Below are positions 55,164-64,000 of a DNA stretch of 64,000 nt, in pieces; position 1 is the stretch's first letter; each line of letters opens with the position of its first letter. A program made the translations under genes and the position numbers. The DNA is from Mangrovimicrobium sp048323675 (GTDB lineage: Bacteria; Pseudomonadota; Gammaproteobacteria; Pseudomonadales; Halieaceae): assembly GCF_048323675.1 (NCBI RefSeq), contig NZ_JBLWFK010000004.1, forward strand, positions 310,001-374,000, given 5' to 3'. Under the pieces are notes generated by a model. It was given only the letters and a program-made list of their open reading frames with translations, was not told the DNA's origin and did no database searches.

Positions 55164-56492
55164 TCAGCGCAGCCGGCCGGCACTACCATAGTTTTTCAGG
55201 TTGGCCTTTTTCATCACAGATTCGTACTGCTGTGACATCAAGTGGCTTTGCACCTGCGCCATAAAATCCATTACCACGACAACCACGATCAGCAGCGAGG
55301 TGCCACCCAGGTAGAAAGGCACGTTGGCCGTGACTACCAGGAACTGCGGAATCAGGCAGACAATCGCGATATAGGCGGCGCCGAATACTGTCAGGCGGGT
55401 CAAAACGCCGTCGATGTAGTTGGCTGTCTGCTGTCCCGGGCGGATACCCGGTACAAAAGCACCGGAACGCTTCAGGTTGTCAGCAACTTCTACCGGGTTG
55501 AACATCAGCGCCGTGTAGAAGAAGCAGAAGAACACAATAAATACGGTGAACAACAAAATGTTCAACGGCTGGCCGGGGCCAATCATTACCGCCAGATCCT
55601 GCAGCCAGTCCGCCGAATCGGAGGTGCCGAACCACTGCGCGATAGACGCAGGGAACAGCAGGATGCTGCTGGCAAAAATCGCCGGAATCACGCCTGCCAT
55701 GTTGACCTTGAGCGGCAGGTGCGAGCTCTGGGCCTGGTACATCCGGCGACCCTGCTGGCGCTTGGCGTAGTTCACCGTGATCCGGCGCTGGCCGCGCTCG
55801 ATGAACACGATGGCGAAGATCATGAACACCGCCAGCGCGAGAATCGCCAGCAGGAACAGGATATTCAGTTCGCCCTGGCGCGCCTGCTCCAGCGACTGGC
55901 CGATCGCCGACGGCAGTCCAGCGACGATACCGGCGAAAATCAGCAGTGAAATACCGTTGCCAACGCCGCGCTCGGTGATCTGCTCGCCGAGCCACATCAT
56001 GAATACCGCACCGGTTACCAGCGAAGTGACCGCGATCAGGTAGAACAGCGGGCTTACGCTGTAAGCCATACCCTGGTTCGCCATGCCCACGGTCATACCG
56101 GTCGCCTGGATGATCGCGAGCACTACGGTGAGGTAGCGGGTGTACTGGCTGATTTTGCGACGCCCGGACTCACCTTCTTTCTTTAACGCTTCCAGCTGCG
56201 GCGTTACCGCCGACATCAGCTGGATAATAATCGACGCAGAAATATAGGGCATGATACCCAGCGCCAGGATACTCATCCGCTCGAGCGCGCCACCGGAAAA
56301 CATGTTGGCGAGACCGAGGATGGTGCCCTGGTTCTGGTTGAACAGCGCCGCCAACTGGGCGGGATCGATCCCCGGCACCGGGATATGGGTCCCGATCCGG
56401 TAGACGATGATCGCCATCAACAAGAAACGAAGGCGAGCAAATAGCTCGCCCATACCGGCCTTGCTGACCTGTGGCATTTGCGCCTGCGCCAT
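55164..56492 (-). CDS. secY: preprotein translocase subunit SecY
   Basis: 442 residues with ten membrane helices. Conserved start RLRFLLMAIIVYRIGTHIPVPGI and the cytoplasmic loop KLNYAKRQ-like region (here TVNYAKRQQGRRMYQAQSSHLPLKVN). Forms the SecYEG channel through the inner membrane. It overlaps the rplO stop by one base, so the two are coupled. Confidence 0.98.
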   Translation of the reverse strand: MAQAQMPQVSKAGMGELFARLRFLLMAIIVYRIGTHIPVPGIDPAQLAALFNQNQGTILGLANMFSGGALERMSILALGIMPYISASIIIQLMSAVTPQLEALKKEGESGRRKISQYTRYLTVVLAIIQATGMTVGMANQGMAYSVSPLFYLIAVTSLVTGAVFMMWLGEQITERGVGNGISLLIFAGIVAGLPSAIGQSLEQARQGELNILFLLAILALAVFMIFAIVFIERGQRRITVNYAKRQQGRRMYQAQSSHLPLKVNMAGVIPAIFASSILLFPASIAQWFGTSDSADWLQDLAVMIGPGQPLNILLFTVFIVFFCFFYTALMFNPVEVADNLKRSGAFVPGIRPGQQTANYIDGVLTRLTVFGAAYIAIVCLIPQFLVVTANVPFYLGGTSLLIVVVVVMDFMAQVQSHLMSQQYESVMKKANLKNYGSAGRLR

Positions 56493-56938
56493 TAGTCTTC
56501 GACCTTTCCGCCGGCTTTCTCGATGGCTTCGCGGGCACCCTTGGTTACCGCCAGGCCTTTCACGGTCAGTGCCTTGCCCAGCTCTCCGGACATGAAGACA
56601 CGCGCGCGAGTTACGTTCTGTTTGACCAGGTCAGCGGCTTTCAGCGCTTCCAGGTCGACGATATCTCCGGCAATCGCGTTCAGCTCGGACAGGCGAACCT
56701 GGGCCGTGGTACGGGAGATACGCGAGGTAAAACCGTACTTCGGCAGCCGCTTCTGCAGCGGCATCTGGCCGCCTTCGAAGCCCGGGCGAACGGAACCGCC
56801 GGAGCGGGACTTCTGACCCTTGTGACCGCGACCAGCGGTCTTGCCGAGACCGGAGCCGATACCGCGACCGACACGCTTGCTGCTTTTCCTGGAACCCGGT
56901 GCAGGGCTCAGGGAGTTCAGACGCATTACTTCAGACAT
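56492..56938 (-). CDS. rplO: 50S ribosomal protein L15
   Basis: 148 residues with the Gly/Arg/Ser-rich N-terminal extension (RVGRGIGSGLGKTAGRGHKGQKSR split over residues 23-46). Late-assembly 50S protein of the spc operon. Confidence 0.98.
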   Translation of the reverse strand: MSEVMRLNSLSPAPGSRKSSKRVGRGIGSGLGKTAGRGHKGQKSRSGGSVRPGFEGGQMPLQKRLPKYGFTSRISRTTAQVRLSELNAIAGDIVDLEALKAADLVKQNVTRARVFMSGELGKALTVKGLAVTKGAREAIEKAGGKVED

Positions 56939-56940
56939 GT

Positions 56941-57123
56941 TCAGTCCTCAACCCTTACCAGGTAGTTAACCTTGTTTATCATGCCGCGAACCGAGGGAGT
57001 GTCCTCGACTTCGACGGTATGGCCGATCCGGCGCAGACCGAGGCCAGCGACGCAGGCCTGGTGCTTTTTCAGGCGCCCGTGAATGCTCTTCACCTGGGTA
57101 ACCTTGATGGTTGCTTTAGCCAT
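56941..57123 (-). CDS. rpmD: 50S ribosomal protein L30
   Basis: 60 residues (MAKATIKVTQVKSIHGRLKK). Two bases separate its stop region from rplO. Full length for the bacterial short form. Confidence 0.98.
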   Translation of the reverse strand: MAKATIKVTQVKSIHGRLKKHQACVAGLGLRRIGHTVEVEDTPSVRGMINKVNYLVRVED

Positions 57124-57141
57124 GACGATTCAACCCAAAAT

Positions 57142-57654
57142 TCAGTTAGTAATTTCTTCCACGGTCTTGCCACGCTTGGCAGCCACATCTTCCGGGGAAG
57201 TCATGTCGCGCAGACCGTTGTAGGTCGCGCGGACAACGTTTACCGGATTGGTGGAGCCGTAGCACTTGGCCAGAACGTTGTGGACACCAGCGATTTCCAG
57301 TACCGCACGCATCGCGCCACCGGCGATGACTCCAGTACCTTCGGAAGCCGGTTGCATGTATACCTTGGAGGCGCCGTGAGCAGCTTTAACCGGGTACTGC
57401 AGCGTGCCATCCTTCAGGTCTACGGTGATCATGTTGCGACGCGCCGCTTCCATGGCTTTCTGGATAGCCACAGGTACTTCGCGTGCCTTACCGCGGCCGA
57501 AGCCGACACGACCATTGCCATCGCCTACGACGGTAAGCGCGGTGAAGCTGAAGATCCGGCCACCCTTGACCACCTTGGCCACACGGTTAACCTGGACCAG
57601 CTTTTCCTGCAGGTCGCCTTCGATCTGCTGCTTCTTCTGCTCATTGAACGCCAT
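57142..57654 (-). CDS. rpsE: 30S ribosomal protein S5
   Basis: 170 residues: a double-stranded RNA-binding-like N-terminal fold (LVQVNRVAKVVKGGRIFSF) and the C-terminal S5 domain. Helps translational fidelity and mRNA unwinding. Confidence 0.98.
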   Translation of the reverse strand: MAFNEQKKQQIEGDLQEKLVQVNRVAKVVKGGRIFSFTALTVVGDGNGRVGFGRGKAREVPVAIQKAMEAARRNMITVDLKDGTLQYPVKAAHGASKVYMQPASEGTGVIAGGAMRAVLEIAGVHNVLAKCYGSTNPVNVVRATYNGLRDMTSPEDVAAKRGKTVEEITN

Positions 57655-57663
57655 AACGATACC

Positions 57664-58014
57664 CTAGAATTCCAGTCCACTTTCACGGGCTGCGTCGGCC
57701 AGGGCCTTCACACGTCCGTGGTACTTGTAGCCCGCGCGATCGAACGCGACACGCTCTACGCCGGCAGCCTTGGCGCGCTCTGCGACCAGTTTGCCGACCG
57801 CGGCAGCGGCGTCGATGTTGCCGGTTGCGCCCTTGCGCAGATCCGCATCCAGGGTTGAGGCGCTGGCCAGTACAACATCACCTTGCGGTGAAAACACCTG
57901 GGCATAGATATGCCGGGGAGTACGGTGCACACTCAGGCGGTTTACGCCGAGGCCGCGCATGTGGGCGCGTGAGCGACGGGCCCGACGCAGCCGTGAATCA
58001 TTCTTTGCACTCAT
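57664..58014 (-). CDS. rplR: 50S ribosomal protein L18
   Basis: 116 residues, binds 5S rRNA with L5 in the central protuberance. Basic N-terminus (RLRRARRSRAHMRGLG). Confidence 0.98.
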   Translation of the reverse strand: MSAKNDSRLRRARRSRAHMRGLGVNRLSVHRTPRHIYAQVFSPQGDVVLASASTLDADLRKGATGNIDAAAAVGKLVAERAKAAGVERVAFDRAGYKYHGRVKALADAARESGLEF

Positions 58015-58028
58015 CTCAACTTACCTGC

Positions 58029-58556
58029 TTACTTTTTCTTGGCTTCTTTACGGCGAACGTGCTCGTCCGCGTAACGAATACCTTTACCCTTGTAAGGCTC
58101 CGGCGGACGGTAGCTGCGAATCTCAGCCGCCACCTGGCCTACCACTTGTTTATCCACGCCCTTGACCACGATTTCAGTCTGGGTGGGGGTTTCGGCGCTG
58201 ACACCTTCGGGAAGTTCGTACTCAACCGGGTGCGACAGACCAACGGTCAGGTTGACCTTGTTGCCGGCGGTGCTGGCACGATAACCAACACCGTTCAGTA
58301 ACAGTTTCTTTTCCCAGCCTTCGCTGACGCCCTTGACCATGTTTGCCAGCAGTGCGCGAGTGGTACCCGCCATTGCCTTGGACTTGTCACTGTCGAAAGC
58401 GACCTGCAGTACATTCTCTTCCTGGCTAACGCTGATGCCGTCGAGCAGTGAGAGCGCCATCGTGCCCTTGCTGCCCTTAACGGTGAGATCGGAACCTTCC
58501 AGTTTGATCTCAACGCCGGCCGGCAGTGTTACCGGATTGTTTGCGACTCTAGACAT
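58029..58556 (-). CDS. rplF: 50S ribosomal protein L6
   Basis: 175 residues, two repeated alpha/beta domains, ending PEPYKGKGIRYADEHVRRKE. Located near the factor-binding site of the 50S. Confidence 0.98.
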   Translation of the reverse strand: MSRVANNPVTLPAGVEIKLEGSDLTVKGSKGTMALSLLDGISVSQEENVLQVAFDSDKSKAMAGTTRALLANMVKGVSEGWEKKLLLNGVGYRASTAGNKVNLTVGLSHPVEYELPEGVSAETPTQTEIVVKGVDKQVVGQVAAEIRSYRPPEPYKGKGIRYADEHVRRKEAKKK

Positions 58557-58582
58557 TTTGGTTGCTCTTCAATTCAATCAGA

Positions 58583-58978
58583 TTAGAAAACGGTGCAGAG
58601 CACTTCACCGCCAACACCGGCGGCGCGCGCAGCGCGATCAGTCATCACACCCTTGGAGGTGGATACGATTGCGACACCCAGACCACCGCGAACTGAAGGC
58701 AGTTCGTCCTTGCTCGAATAGGAGCGCAGACCGGGACGGCTCACGCGGTCGATTTCAGCAATAACCGGCTTGCCCTGGAAGTATTTCAGGTCAATAGCCA
58801 GGCGCGGTTTGCCGGAATCGTTATTCGCCTTGAAGCCGGCGATATAGCCTTCGTCTTCCAGCACTTTTGCAACAGCAGATTTCAGCTTGGAACCGGGCAT
58901 CTCCACGGATTTCTTGCCTGCCATCTGGGCGTTGCGAATACGGGTCAGCATATCTGACAGCGGATCTTGCATACTCAT
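58583..58978 (-). CDS. rpsH: 30S ribosomal protein S8
   Basis: 131 residues (MSMQDPLSDMLTRIRNAQMAGK). Primary 16S binder; in E. coli it represses the spc operon by binding the rplE region of the mRNA. C-terminal STSKGVMTDRAARAAGVGGE. Confidence 0.98.
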   Translation of the reverse strand: MSMQDPLSDMLTRIRNAQMAGKKSVEMPGSKLKSAVAKVLEDEGYIAGFKANNDSGKPRLAIDLKYFQGKPVIAEIDRVSRPGLRSYSSKDELPSVRGGLGVAIVSTSKGVMTDRAARAAGVGGEVLCTVF

Positions 58979-58993
58979 TTCAAATACTCTCCG

Positions 58994-59299
58994 TTACCAG
59001 CTGGCTTTAACCAGGCCGGGTACATCACCGCGCATTGCAGCTTCGCGCAGTTTGTTACGGCACAGACCGAATTTACGATACACCGCGTGCGGACGACCGG
59101 TGACCTGGCAGCGGCGCTGCTGGCGGATCGGGCTCGCATCGCGGGGCAGTTTCTGCAGCGCGATCTGGGCATCCCACTTGTCGTCGTCGGAAGCGTTGAC
59201 GTCGGCGAGAACTGCCTTGAGCGCTGCGCGTTTTTCCGCGAATTTAGCGACCAGGCGTGCGCGTTTCTTTTCACGCGCGATCATAGATTTCTTAGCCAT
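58994..59299 (-). CDS. rpsN: 30S ribosomal protein S14 (zinc-free type)
   Basis: 101 residues, the long form without the CxxC...CxxC zinc site found in the short 61-residue type. C-terminal RKFGLCRNKLREAAMRGDVPGL. Confidence 0.97.
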   Translation of the reverse strand: MAKKSMIAREKKRARLVAKFAEKRAALKAVLADVNASDDDKWDAQIALQKLPRDASPIRQQRRCQVTGRPHAVYRKFGLCRNKLREAAMRGDVPGLVKASW

Positions 59300-59309
59300 G
59301 TAAAGCCTC

Positions 59310-59849
59310 TTAACCTTTCAGTGGGAAGTTGAAAGCGCGCAGCAGTGCGCGGCCTTCATCGTCCGTACGAGCAGTTGTGGTGATGGTGATGTCCATGCCA
59401 CGCAGGGAATCGACCTTGTCGTAATCGATTTCCGGGAAGATGATCTGCTCGGTGACACCCATCGCGAAGTTGCCGCGGCCGTCGAATGACTTGGGGCTGA
59501 TGCCACGGAAGTCACGGATACGCGGGATAGCGATGCTGATCAAACGCTCCAGGAATTCGTACATGCGATCGGAGCGCAGGGTTACCTTGCAGCCAATCGG
59601 CCAGCCTTCACGCACTTTGAAGCCCGCAATGGATTTACGCGCCTTGGTTACTACCACCTTCTGGCCGGCAATAGCTTCCATGTCCGCAATAGCGGCTTCG
59701 AGCACTTTCTTGTCGCCAATCGCTTCGCCGACACCCATGTTCAGGGTGATCTTGGTGATGCGAGGCACTTCCATTACGTTGCTCAGGCCCAGCTCTTCTT
59801 TCAGCCGGGGAGCAATCTCGCTCTTGTACTTGTCTTTCAACGTTGCCAT
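59310..59849 (-). CDS. rplE: 50S ribosomal protein L5
   Basis: 179 residues, 5S rRNA binder of the central protuberance (LNMGVGEAIGDKKVLEAA). Follows rplX. The S8 repressor site, if conserved, would lie at the rplX-rplE junction. Confidence 0.98.
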   Translation of the reverse strand: MATLKDKYKSEIAPRLKEELGLSNVMEVPRITKITLNMGVGEAIGDKKVLEAAIADMEAIAGQKVVVTKARKSIAGFKVREGWPIGCKVTLRSDRMYEFLERLISIAIPRIRDFRGISPKSFDGRGNFAMGVTEQIIFPEIDYDKVDSLRGMDITITTTARTDDEGRALLRAFNFPLKG

Positions 59850-59885
59850 GTCTTTTACCTGTTAGCCCTTTGACCAGCTCGCGAC

Positions 59886-60197
59886 TCAGCTGATTGCTTC
59901 GCCACTGGACTTGTAAATACGGATCTTGGCGTCGCCTTCAACTTTGAAGCCCACGCGATCAGCCTTGCCTGTACCAGGGTTGAAAATCGCGACGTTGGAA
60001 ACCTGGATCGGTGCTTCCTTCTCTACGATGCCGCCTGCTACACCAGCCTGTGGGTTGGGCTTGGTGTGCTTCTTTACCATGTTAATACCGGCAACAATCA
60101 CGCGATTGTCATCCAGCACCTTGCGAACCTTGCCGCGCTTGCCCTTGTCCTTACCGGCAAGAACAATCACTTCGTCATCGCGCTTGATCTTCAACAT
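59886..60197 (-). CDS. rplX: 50S ribosomal protein L24
   Basis: 103 residues with the KOW motif near the start (DDEVIVLAGKDKGKRGKV). Early 50S assembly protein. Confidence 0.98.
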   Translation of the reverse strand: MLKIKRDDEVIVLAGKDKGKRGKVRKVLDDNRVIVAGINMVKKHTKPNPQAGVAGGIVEKEAPIQVSNVAIFNPGTGKADRVGFKVEGDAKIRIYKSSGEAIS

Positions 60198-60222
60198 TTC
60201 CTTTCCTCTCCTGCTGGCCGGC

Positions 60223-60591
60223 CTAAATGACTTCCGGGGCCAGAGAAATGATCTTCATGAACTTTTCACCACGCAGCTCGCGCGTCACCGGCCCGAAGAT
60301 ACGGGTGCCGATCGGCGCCTGCTGGTTGTTCAGCAGTACTGCGGCATTGTCGTCAAACTTGATCAGCGAACCATCAGCGCGACGAACACCTTTACGGGTG
60401 CGCACTACAACCGCAGTCATTACCTGGCCTTTCTTGACCTTGCCGCGGGGAATCGCTTCCTTCACAGTTACCTTGATCAGGTCACCAACACGTGCATAGC
60501 GACGCTTGGAGCCACCCAACACCTTGATGCACATCACACGGCGAGCGCCACTGTTGTCTGCGACTTCCAAATACGACTGTGTCTGAATCAT
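60223..60591 (-). CDS. rplN: 50S ribosomal protein L14
   Basis: 122 residues (MIQTQSYLEVADNSGARRVMCI), at the subunit interface. First gene of the spc operon. The gap to rpsQ (41 bp) leaves little room for a separate spc promoter, so read-through from S10 is likely. Confidence 0.98.
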   Translation of the reverse strand: MIQTQSYLEVADNSGARRVMCIKVLGGSKRRYARVGDLIKVTVKEAIPRGKVKKGQVMTAVVVRTRKGVRRADGSLIKFDDNAAVLLNNQQAPIGTRIFGPVTRELRGEKFMKIISLAPEVI

Positions 60592-60632
60592 CTTCTACTC
60601 CAAACTGCGGCGCGAGCCGCACTATCCTGCGC

Positions 60633-60902
60633 TTAACCGACCTGAGCGGCGCTCTCGACGACTTCCTGGAGCTTCCAGGTTTTCGTCTTGGAAAGCGGAC
60701 GGGACTCAATCACTTTTACGGTGTCGCCAATTCCGCACTCATTGTTTTCGTCGTGAGCGTGGATCTTGGAAGAACGGGTAATGTACTTGCCGTACACGGG
60801 GTGCTTGACCCGGCGCTCGATCAGTACAGTGATCGTTTTGTCCATCTTGTTGCTGACAACCCGGCCGGTTGCCGTGCGGATACGCTTCTCTGCACCTGAC
60901 AT
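60633..60902 (-). CDS. rpsQ: 30S ribosomal protein S17
   Basis: 89 residues from ATG 60902 (MSGAEKRIRTATGRVVSNKMDKTITV). A frame extending to 61031 overlaps rpmC and is not used. OB-fold 16S binder; last gene of the S10 operon. Confidence 0.97.
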   Translation of the reverse strand: MSGAEKRIRTATGRVVSNKMDKTITVLIERRVKHPVYGKYITRSSKIHAHDENNECGIGDTVKVIESRPLSKTKTWKLQEVVESAAQVG

Positions 60903-60903
60903 G

Positions 60904-61098
60904 CTATTCACCTGCCTTCTGAGTGAGTACAGTCTTGACGCGTGCGATGTCGCGCTGGTTTTCCTGGAGCAGGTGAGTCTGCCCAAGCTGACCAGTGGAC
61001 TTCTGCATGCGCAGCTTGAACTGCTCCTCACGCAGGGTGAGCAGCTGCTTGTTCAGGTCCTCTACGGACTTTTCACGCAATTCGCTAGCTTTCATCAC
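60904..61098 (-). CDS. rpmC: 50S ribosomal protein L29
   Basis: 64 residues, two-helix protein at the polypeptide tunnel exit (MMKASELREKSVEDLNKQLLTL). Its start overlaps the rplP stop by 4 bp. Confidence 0.98.
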   Translation of the reverse strand: MMKASELREKSVEDLNKQLLTLREEQFKLRMQKSTGQLGQTHLLQENQRDIARVKTVLTQKAGE

Positions 61099-61508
61099 AT
61101 CACCGACCGTTTAACAAAAGTTGTAGCCACCGGGATCTTTGCCGCTGCCAGGGTGAATGCTTCCCGTGCCAGCTCCTCAGATACGCCCTGTACTTCGTAA
61201 AGCACCTTGCCGGGCTGAATCTGGGCTACCCAGTACTCAACGTTACCTTTACCTTTACCCTGACGAACTTCCAGCGGCTTGCCGGTAATCGGCTTGTCCG
61301 GGAAGACTCGAATCCAGATCTTGCCGCCACGCTTGATGTGACGGGTCATCGCACGACGCGCTGCCTCGATCTGGCGAGCGGTAATACGGCCGCGGCCAGT
61401 GGCCTTCAGACCGAATTCACCGAAGCTCACCTTGCTGCCGCGATGGGCCAGACCGCGGTTGCGGCCCTTCATCGTCTTGCGGAATTTTGTACGCTTTGGT
61501 TGAAGCAT
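61095..61508 (-). CDS. rplP: 50S ribosomal protein L16
   Basis: 137 residues (MLQPKRTKFRKTMKGRNRGLA), near the A-site tRNA elbow. Between rpsC and rpmC. Confidence 0.98.
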   Translation of the reverse strand: MLQPKRTKFRKTMKGRNRGLAHRGSKVSFGEFGLKATGRGRITARQIEAARRAMTRHIKRGGKIWIRVFPDKPITGKPLEVRQGKGKGNVEYWVAQIQPGKVLYEVQGVSEELAREAFTLAAAKIPVATTFVKRSVM

Positions 61509-61519
61509 CTGCGTAACCC

Positions 61520-62191
61520 TTAATTAGTAGCTGATTTCCGGGTGTTTTCGGAAGCGTTCTCGCCGCCAATCACCTCACCCTTGAAGATCCAAACCTTCAC
61601 ACCGATGATGCCGTAGGTGGTGGTCGCTTCGTATGTCGCGTAATCGATGTCCGCGCGCAGGGTGTGCAGGGGCACACGACCTTCGCGGTACCACTCGGTA
61701 CGTGCAATCTCGGCACCGCCCAGACGACCGCTGACCTGGATCTTGATACCTTCGGCGCCCTGGCGCATGGCGTTCTGTACCACGCGCTTCATGGCGCGAC
61801 GGAACATCACACGGCGCTCGAGCTGCTGGGCAACGTTCTGCGCTACCAGCTTCGCGTCCAGGTCCGGCTTGCGAATCTCTTCAATGTTGATGTGCACGGG
61901 CACACCCATTTTCTCGGTCAGCACCTTGCGCAGTGAATCGACGTCTTCACCTTTCTTGCCGATCACGATACCGGGACGGGCAGTGTGAATGGTGATGCGC
62001 GCGGTTTGCGCCGGGCGCTCGATCACTACACGGCTGACTGAAGCGTTTTCCAGTGCCTTCTCAATGTACTTGCGAACTTCCAGGTCAGTAATCAACTGCT
62101 TGGAGTAGTTCTTGCTGTCGGCATACCAGATCGAGTTGTGATCCTTGACGATACCCAGACGGATTCCGACGGGATGTACTTTCTGACCCAT
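61520..62191 (-). CDS. rpsC: 30S ribosomal protein S3
   Basis: 223 residues with a KH domain (PGIVIGKKGEDVDSLRK). It lines the mRNA entry site and aids unwinding. Confidence 0.98.
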   Translation of the reverse strand: MGQKVHPVGIRLGIVKDHNSIWYADSKNYSKQLITDLEVRKYIEKALENASVSRVVIERPAQTARITIHTARPGIVIGKKGEDVDSLRKVLTEKMGVPVHINIEEIRKPDLDAKLVAQNVAQQLERRVMFRRAMKRVVQNAMRQGAEGIKIQVSGRLGGAEIARTEWYREGRVPLHTLRADIDYATYEATTTYGIIGVKVWIFKGEVIGGENASENTRKSATN

Positions 62192-62206
62192 GGTCGTCTC
62201 CTTTCC

Positions 62207-62545
62207 TTAGCCTTCGCCGTCTGCAACTTTCACAGTAATGTGACAGCTACGCTTGAAAATACGGTCTGCGCGACCCTTGGCACGGGGGCGCAGGCGCTTC
62301 ATAGTCATGCCTTCGTCGACGAAGATGGTGGACACTTTCAGTTCGTCCACATCGGCGCCTTCGTTGTTCTCGGCATTGGCGATTGCAGAGTCGAGAACCT
62401 TCTTGACGATCTGCGCCGCTTTCTTGTTGCTGAACTCCAGCAGGTTCAGCGCTTCTTCCACAGGCTTGCCGCGGACCTGGTCAGCGACCAGGCGGGCTTT
62501 CTGCGCTGAGATGCGCGCGCCTTTCAGTCTTGCTGCTACTTCCAT
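62207..62545 (-). CDS. rplV: 50S ribosomal protein L22
   Basis: 112 residues. The beta-hairpin loop TMKRLRPRAKGRADRI reaches into the nascent-peptide tunnel, where macrolide-resistance changes occur in other species; it looks wild-type. Confidence 0.98.
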   Translation of the reverse strand: MEVAARLKGARISAQKARLVADQVRGKPVEEALNLLEFSNKKAAQIVKKVLDSAIANAENNEGADVDELKVSTIFVDEGMTMKRLRPRAKGRADRIFKRSCHITVKVADGEG

Positions 62546-62569
62546 TTCCTCAACCTCTCAACGCGGCGC

Positions 62570-62845
62570 TTAGCGCTTCGCCTTCTTGTCTACAATGTGG
62601 CCCTTGAAGGTGCGCGTCACTGCAAACTCACCCAACTTGTGACCAACCATGTCCTCATTGATCAGGACAGGTACATGCTGACGGCCGTTGTGCACGGCGA
62701 TGGTCAGGCCGACCATGTCCGGAGAGACCATCGAACGACGTGACCAGGTCTTGATCGGACGGCGATCGTTGGCTTCGACAGCGGCTTCTACCTTCTTCAT
62801 CAGGTGCAGGTCGATAAAAGGACCTTTCTTCAGTGAACGCGGCAC
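62570..62845 (-). CDS. rpsS: 30S ribosomal protein S19
   Basis: 91 residues (MPRSLKKGPFIDLHLMKKVE), 30S head protein partnering S13. Confidence 0.98.
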   Translation of the reverse strand: MPRSLKKGPFIDLHLMKKVEAAVEANDRRPIKTWSRRSMVSPDMVGLTIAVHNGRQHVPVLINEDMVGHKLGEFAVTRTFKGHIVDKKAKR

Positions 62846-62882
62846 AATCTGTTTCCTCTACTCTCGATTCTTACGATCGCAA

Positions 62883-63710
62883 TTACTTTTTCCCGCGACG
62901 GCGCACAATCAGCTTGTCAGTGCGCTTGTTCTTGCGGGTCTTGTAGCCTTTGGTCGGGGTACCCCAGGGGCTGACCGGGTGACGGCCACCGGAAGTACGA
63001 CCCTCACCACCACCATGCGGGTGATCGACCGGGTTCATCGCCACACCACGAACCGTGGGGCGAACACCGCGCCAGCGTGCAGCACCGGCCTTGCCGAGCT
63101 TGCGCAGGCTGTGCTCACTGTTGGACACCTCACCCATGGTCGCGCGGCAGTCCACCAGCACCTTGCGCATCTCACCGGAGCGCAGGCGGAGGGTGGCGTA
63201 CTGGCCTTCACGCGCTACCAGCTGTACAGAGGCACCGGCGGAACGCGCGATCTGGGCGCCTTTGCCGGGCTTCAGTTCCACACCGTGCACAACACTACCC
63301 ACGGGGATGTTGCGCAGCGGCAGGCAGTTGCCGACCTTGATCGGGGCTGCGGCGCCGGACTGGACCACGTCACCTGCCTGCACGCCCTTGGGAGCGATGA
63401 TGTAGCGACGCTCGCCATCCTTGTACAACAGCAGCGCAATGTGCGCGGAGCGGTTCGGATCGTATTCCAGGCGCTCTACGCGCGCAGGAATGCTGTCCTT
63501 GTTGCGCTTGAAATCGATAATCCGGTAATGCTGCTTGTGACCACCACCCACGTGACGGGTAGTGATACGGCCCTTGTTGTTACGACCACCGTTGCGGCTC
63601 TGCTTTTCCAGCAGGGGCGCGTGCGGTGCACCTTTGTGCAGGCTCGTCTCAACAACACGGACAACGTGGCGACGACCGGGCGAAGTTGGTTTGCTCTTCA
63701 GAACTGCCAT
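62883..63710 (-). CDS. rplB: 50S ribosomal protein L2
   Basis: 275 residues with conserved C-terminal VAMNPVDHPHGGGEGRT, whose His is important for peptidyl-transferase assembly. Main 23S binder. Confidence 0.98.
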   Translation of the reverse strand: MAVLKSKPTSPGRRHVVRVVETSLHKGAPHAPLLEKQSRNGGRNNKGRITTRHVGGGHKQHYRIIDFKRNKDSIPARVERLEYDPNRSAHIALLLYKDGERRYIIAPKGVQAGDVVQSGAAAPIKVGNCLPLRNIPVGSVVHGVELKPGKGAQIARSAGASVQLVAREGQYATLRLRSGEMRKVLVDCRATMGEVSNSEHSLRKLGKAGAARWRGVRPTVRGVAMNPVDHPHGGGEGRTSGGRHPVSPWGTPTKGYKTRKNKRTDKLIVRRRGKK

Positions 63711-63724
63711 TTTGATCCGACTCC

Positions 63725-64000
63725 TTACTCTACTGCCGCAAAGTCGATATCCTGACCTTGCTCCAGTCGTACATATGCCTTTTTCCAGGTCGGCTTGCTG
63801 GCGTAGCCGTAACGGTTACGCTTGACCTTGCCCTTGACCTTCAGGGTCTGCACGCTGTCCACTTTTACCTTGAACAGCTGCTCAACCGACTTCTTGATCT
63901 CCAGCTTGGTCGCGTCTGGCGCAACCTTGAAGACGAACTGGTTGTTGGCATCGGCAGTGATCGCCGCCTTTTCAGATACGTGCGGACCTACCAGCACCTG
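63725..64000 (-). CDS. rplW: 50S ribosomal protein L23, 5' end cut by window edge
   Basis: 91 residues are visible and the frame is open at the right edge, reading QVLVGPHVSEKA; a GTG at 63997 is an internal Val, not the start. About seven N-terminal residues are missing by comparison with E. coli L23 (100 residues). It docks trigger factor and SRP at the tunnel exit. rplD, rplC and rpsJ should lie just outside the window. Confidence 0.97.
   Translation of the reverse strand, partial: QVLVGPHVSEKAAITADANNQFVFKVAPDATKLEIKKSVEQLFKVKVDSVQTLKVKGKVKRNRYGYASKPTWKKAYVRLEQGQDIDFAAVE

Overview
The window reads as chromosome of a GC-rich, probably marine, gammaproteobacterium. The evidence is the fused alpha, spc and S10 ribosomal operons at the right end, the ssb-MFS-uvrA order next to rplQ/rpoA (as in Pseudomonas), a fabA-fabB operon, rplU-rpmA-obgE-proB beside a divergent ispB, and osmoprotection by glucosylglycerol (a salt-adaptation trait known from marine heterotrophs). 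A Cellvibrionales/Halieaceae- or Microbulbifer-like bacterium would fit, but genus cannot be fixed from the sequence. There is no rRNA operon, CRISPR array, transposase or prophage; there is one tRNA gene.

Left part (1-10.7 kb), stress and efflux: an NsrR-type Fe-S repressor faces a group 1 truncated haemoglobin across an 11-1-11 palindrome, suggesting nitric oxide control. A copper P1B-ATPase is followed by a small Met/His/Gln-rich periplasmic protein. A TetR regulator faces an RND pump (adaptor plus MexF-like permease) across a paired inverted operator, and a Ca/Na antiporter follows.

Osmotic and membrane region (10.7-25 kb): a 44-codon small ORF, a 928-residue membrane protein with a periplasmic helical domain and a cytoplasmic AAA+/STAND-like ATPase plus winged helix, and an overlapping MscS channel gene form a compact unit I do not recognise as a described system. 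Next come cyclopropane-fatty-acid synthase, the LOG-family nucleosidase PpnN and an SSS symporter. A glucosylglycerol cassette follows: fused phosphatase/synthase GgpPS and a GH13_18 phosphorylase, then a 596-bp intergenic region with a nested inverted repeat and a terminator-ended leader, and an MFS transporter.

Housekeeping middle (25-48.6 kb): an ABC1/UbiB-type kinase divergent from a UbiA-family prenyltransferase and hemH, a ZIP transporter, proB-obgE, rpmA-rplU, a DMT exporter with an uncertain start, ispB, pgi, a transglutaminase-like/TPR lipoprotein, a GDP-mannose/UDP-glucose operon (manC-galU-manB), fabA-fabB, moaB-moeA with an RmlD-like reductase, ssb and an MFS permease.

Right end (48.8-64 kb): uvrA, tRNA-Thr(CGT), a two-way terminator, then on the minus strand the block running from rplW (cut by the window edge) through rplB, rpsS, rplV, rpsC, rplP, rpmC, rpsQ, rplN, rplX, rplE, rpsN, rpsH, rplF, rplR, rpsE, rpmD, rplO, secY, rpmJ, rpsM, rpsK, rpsD and rpoA to rplQ.
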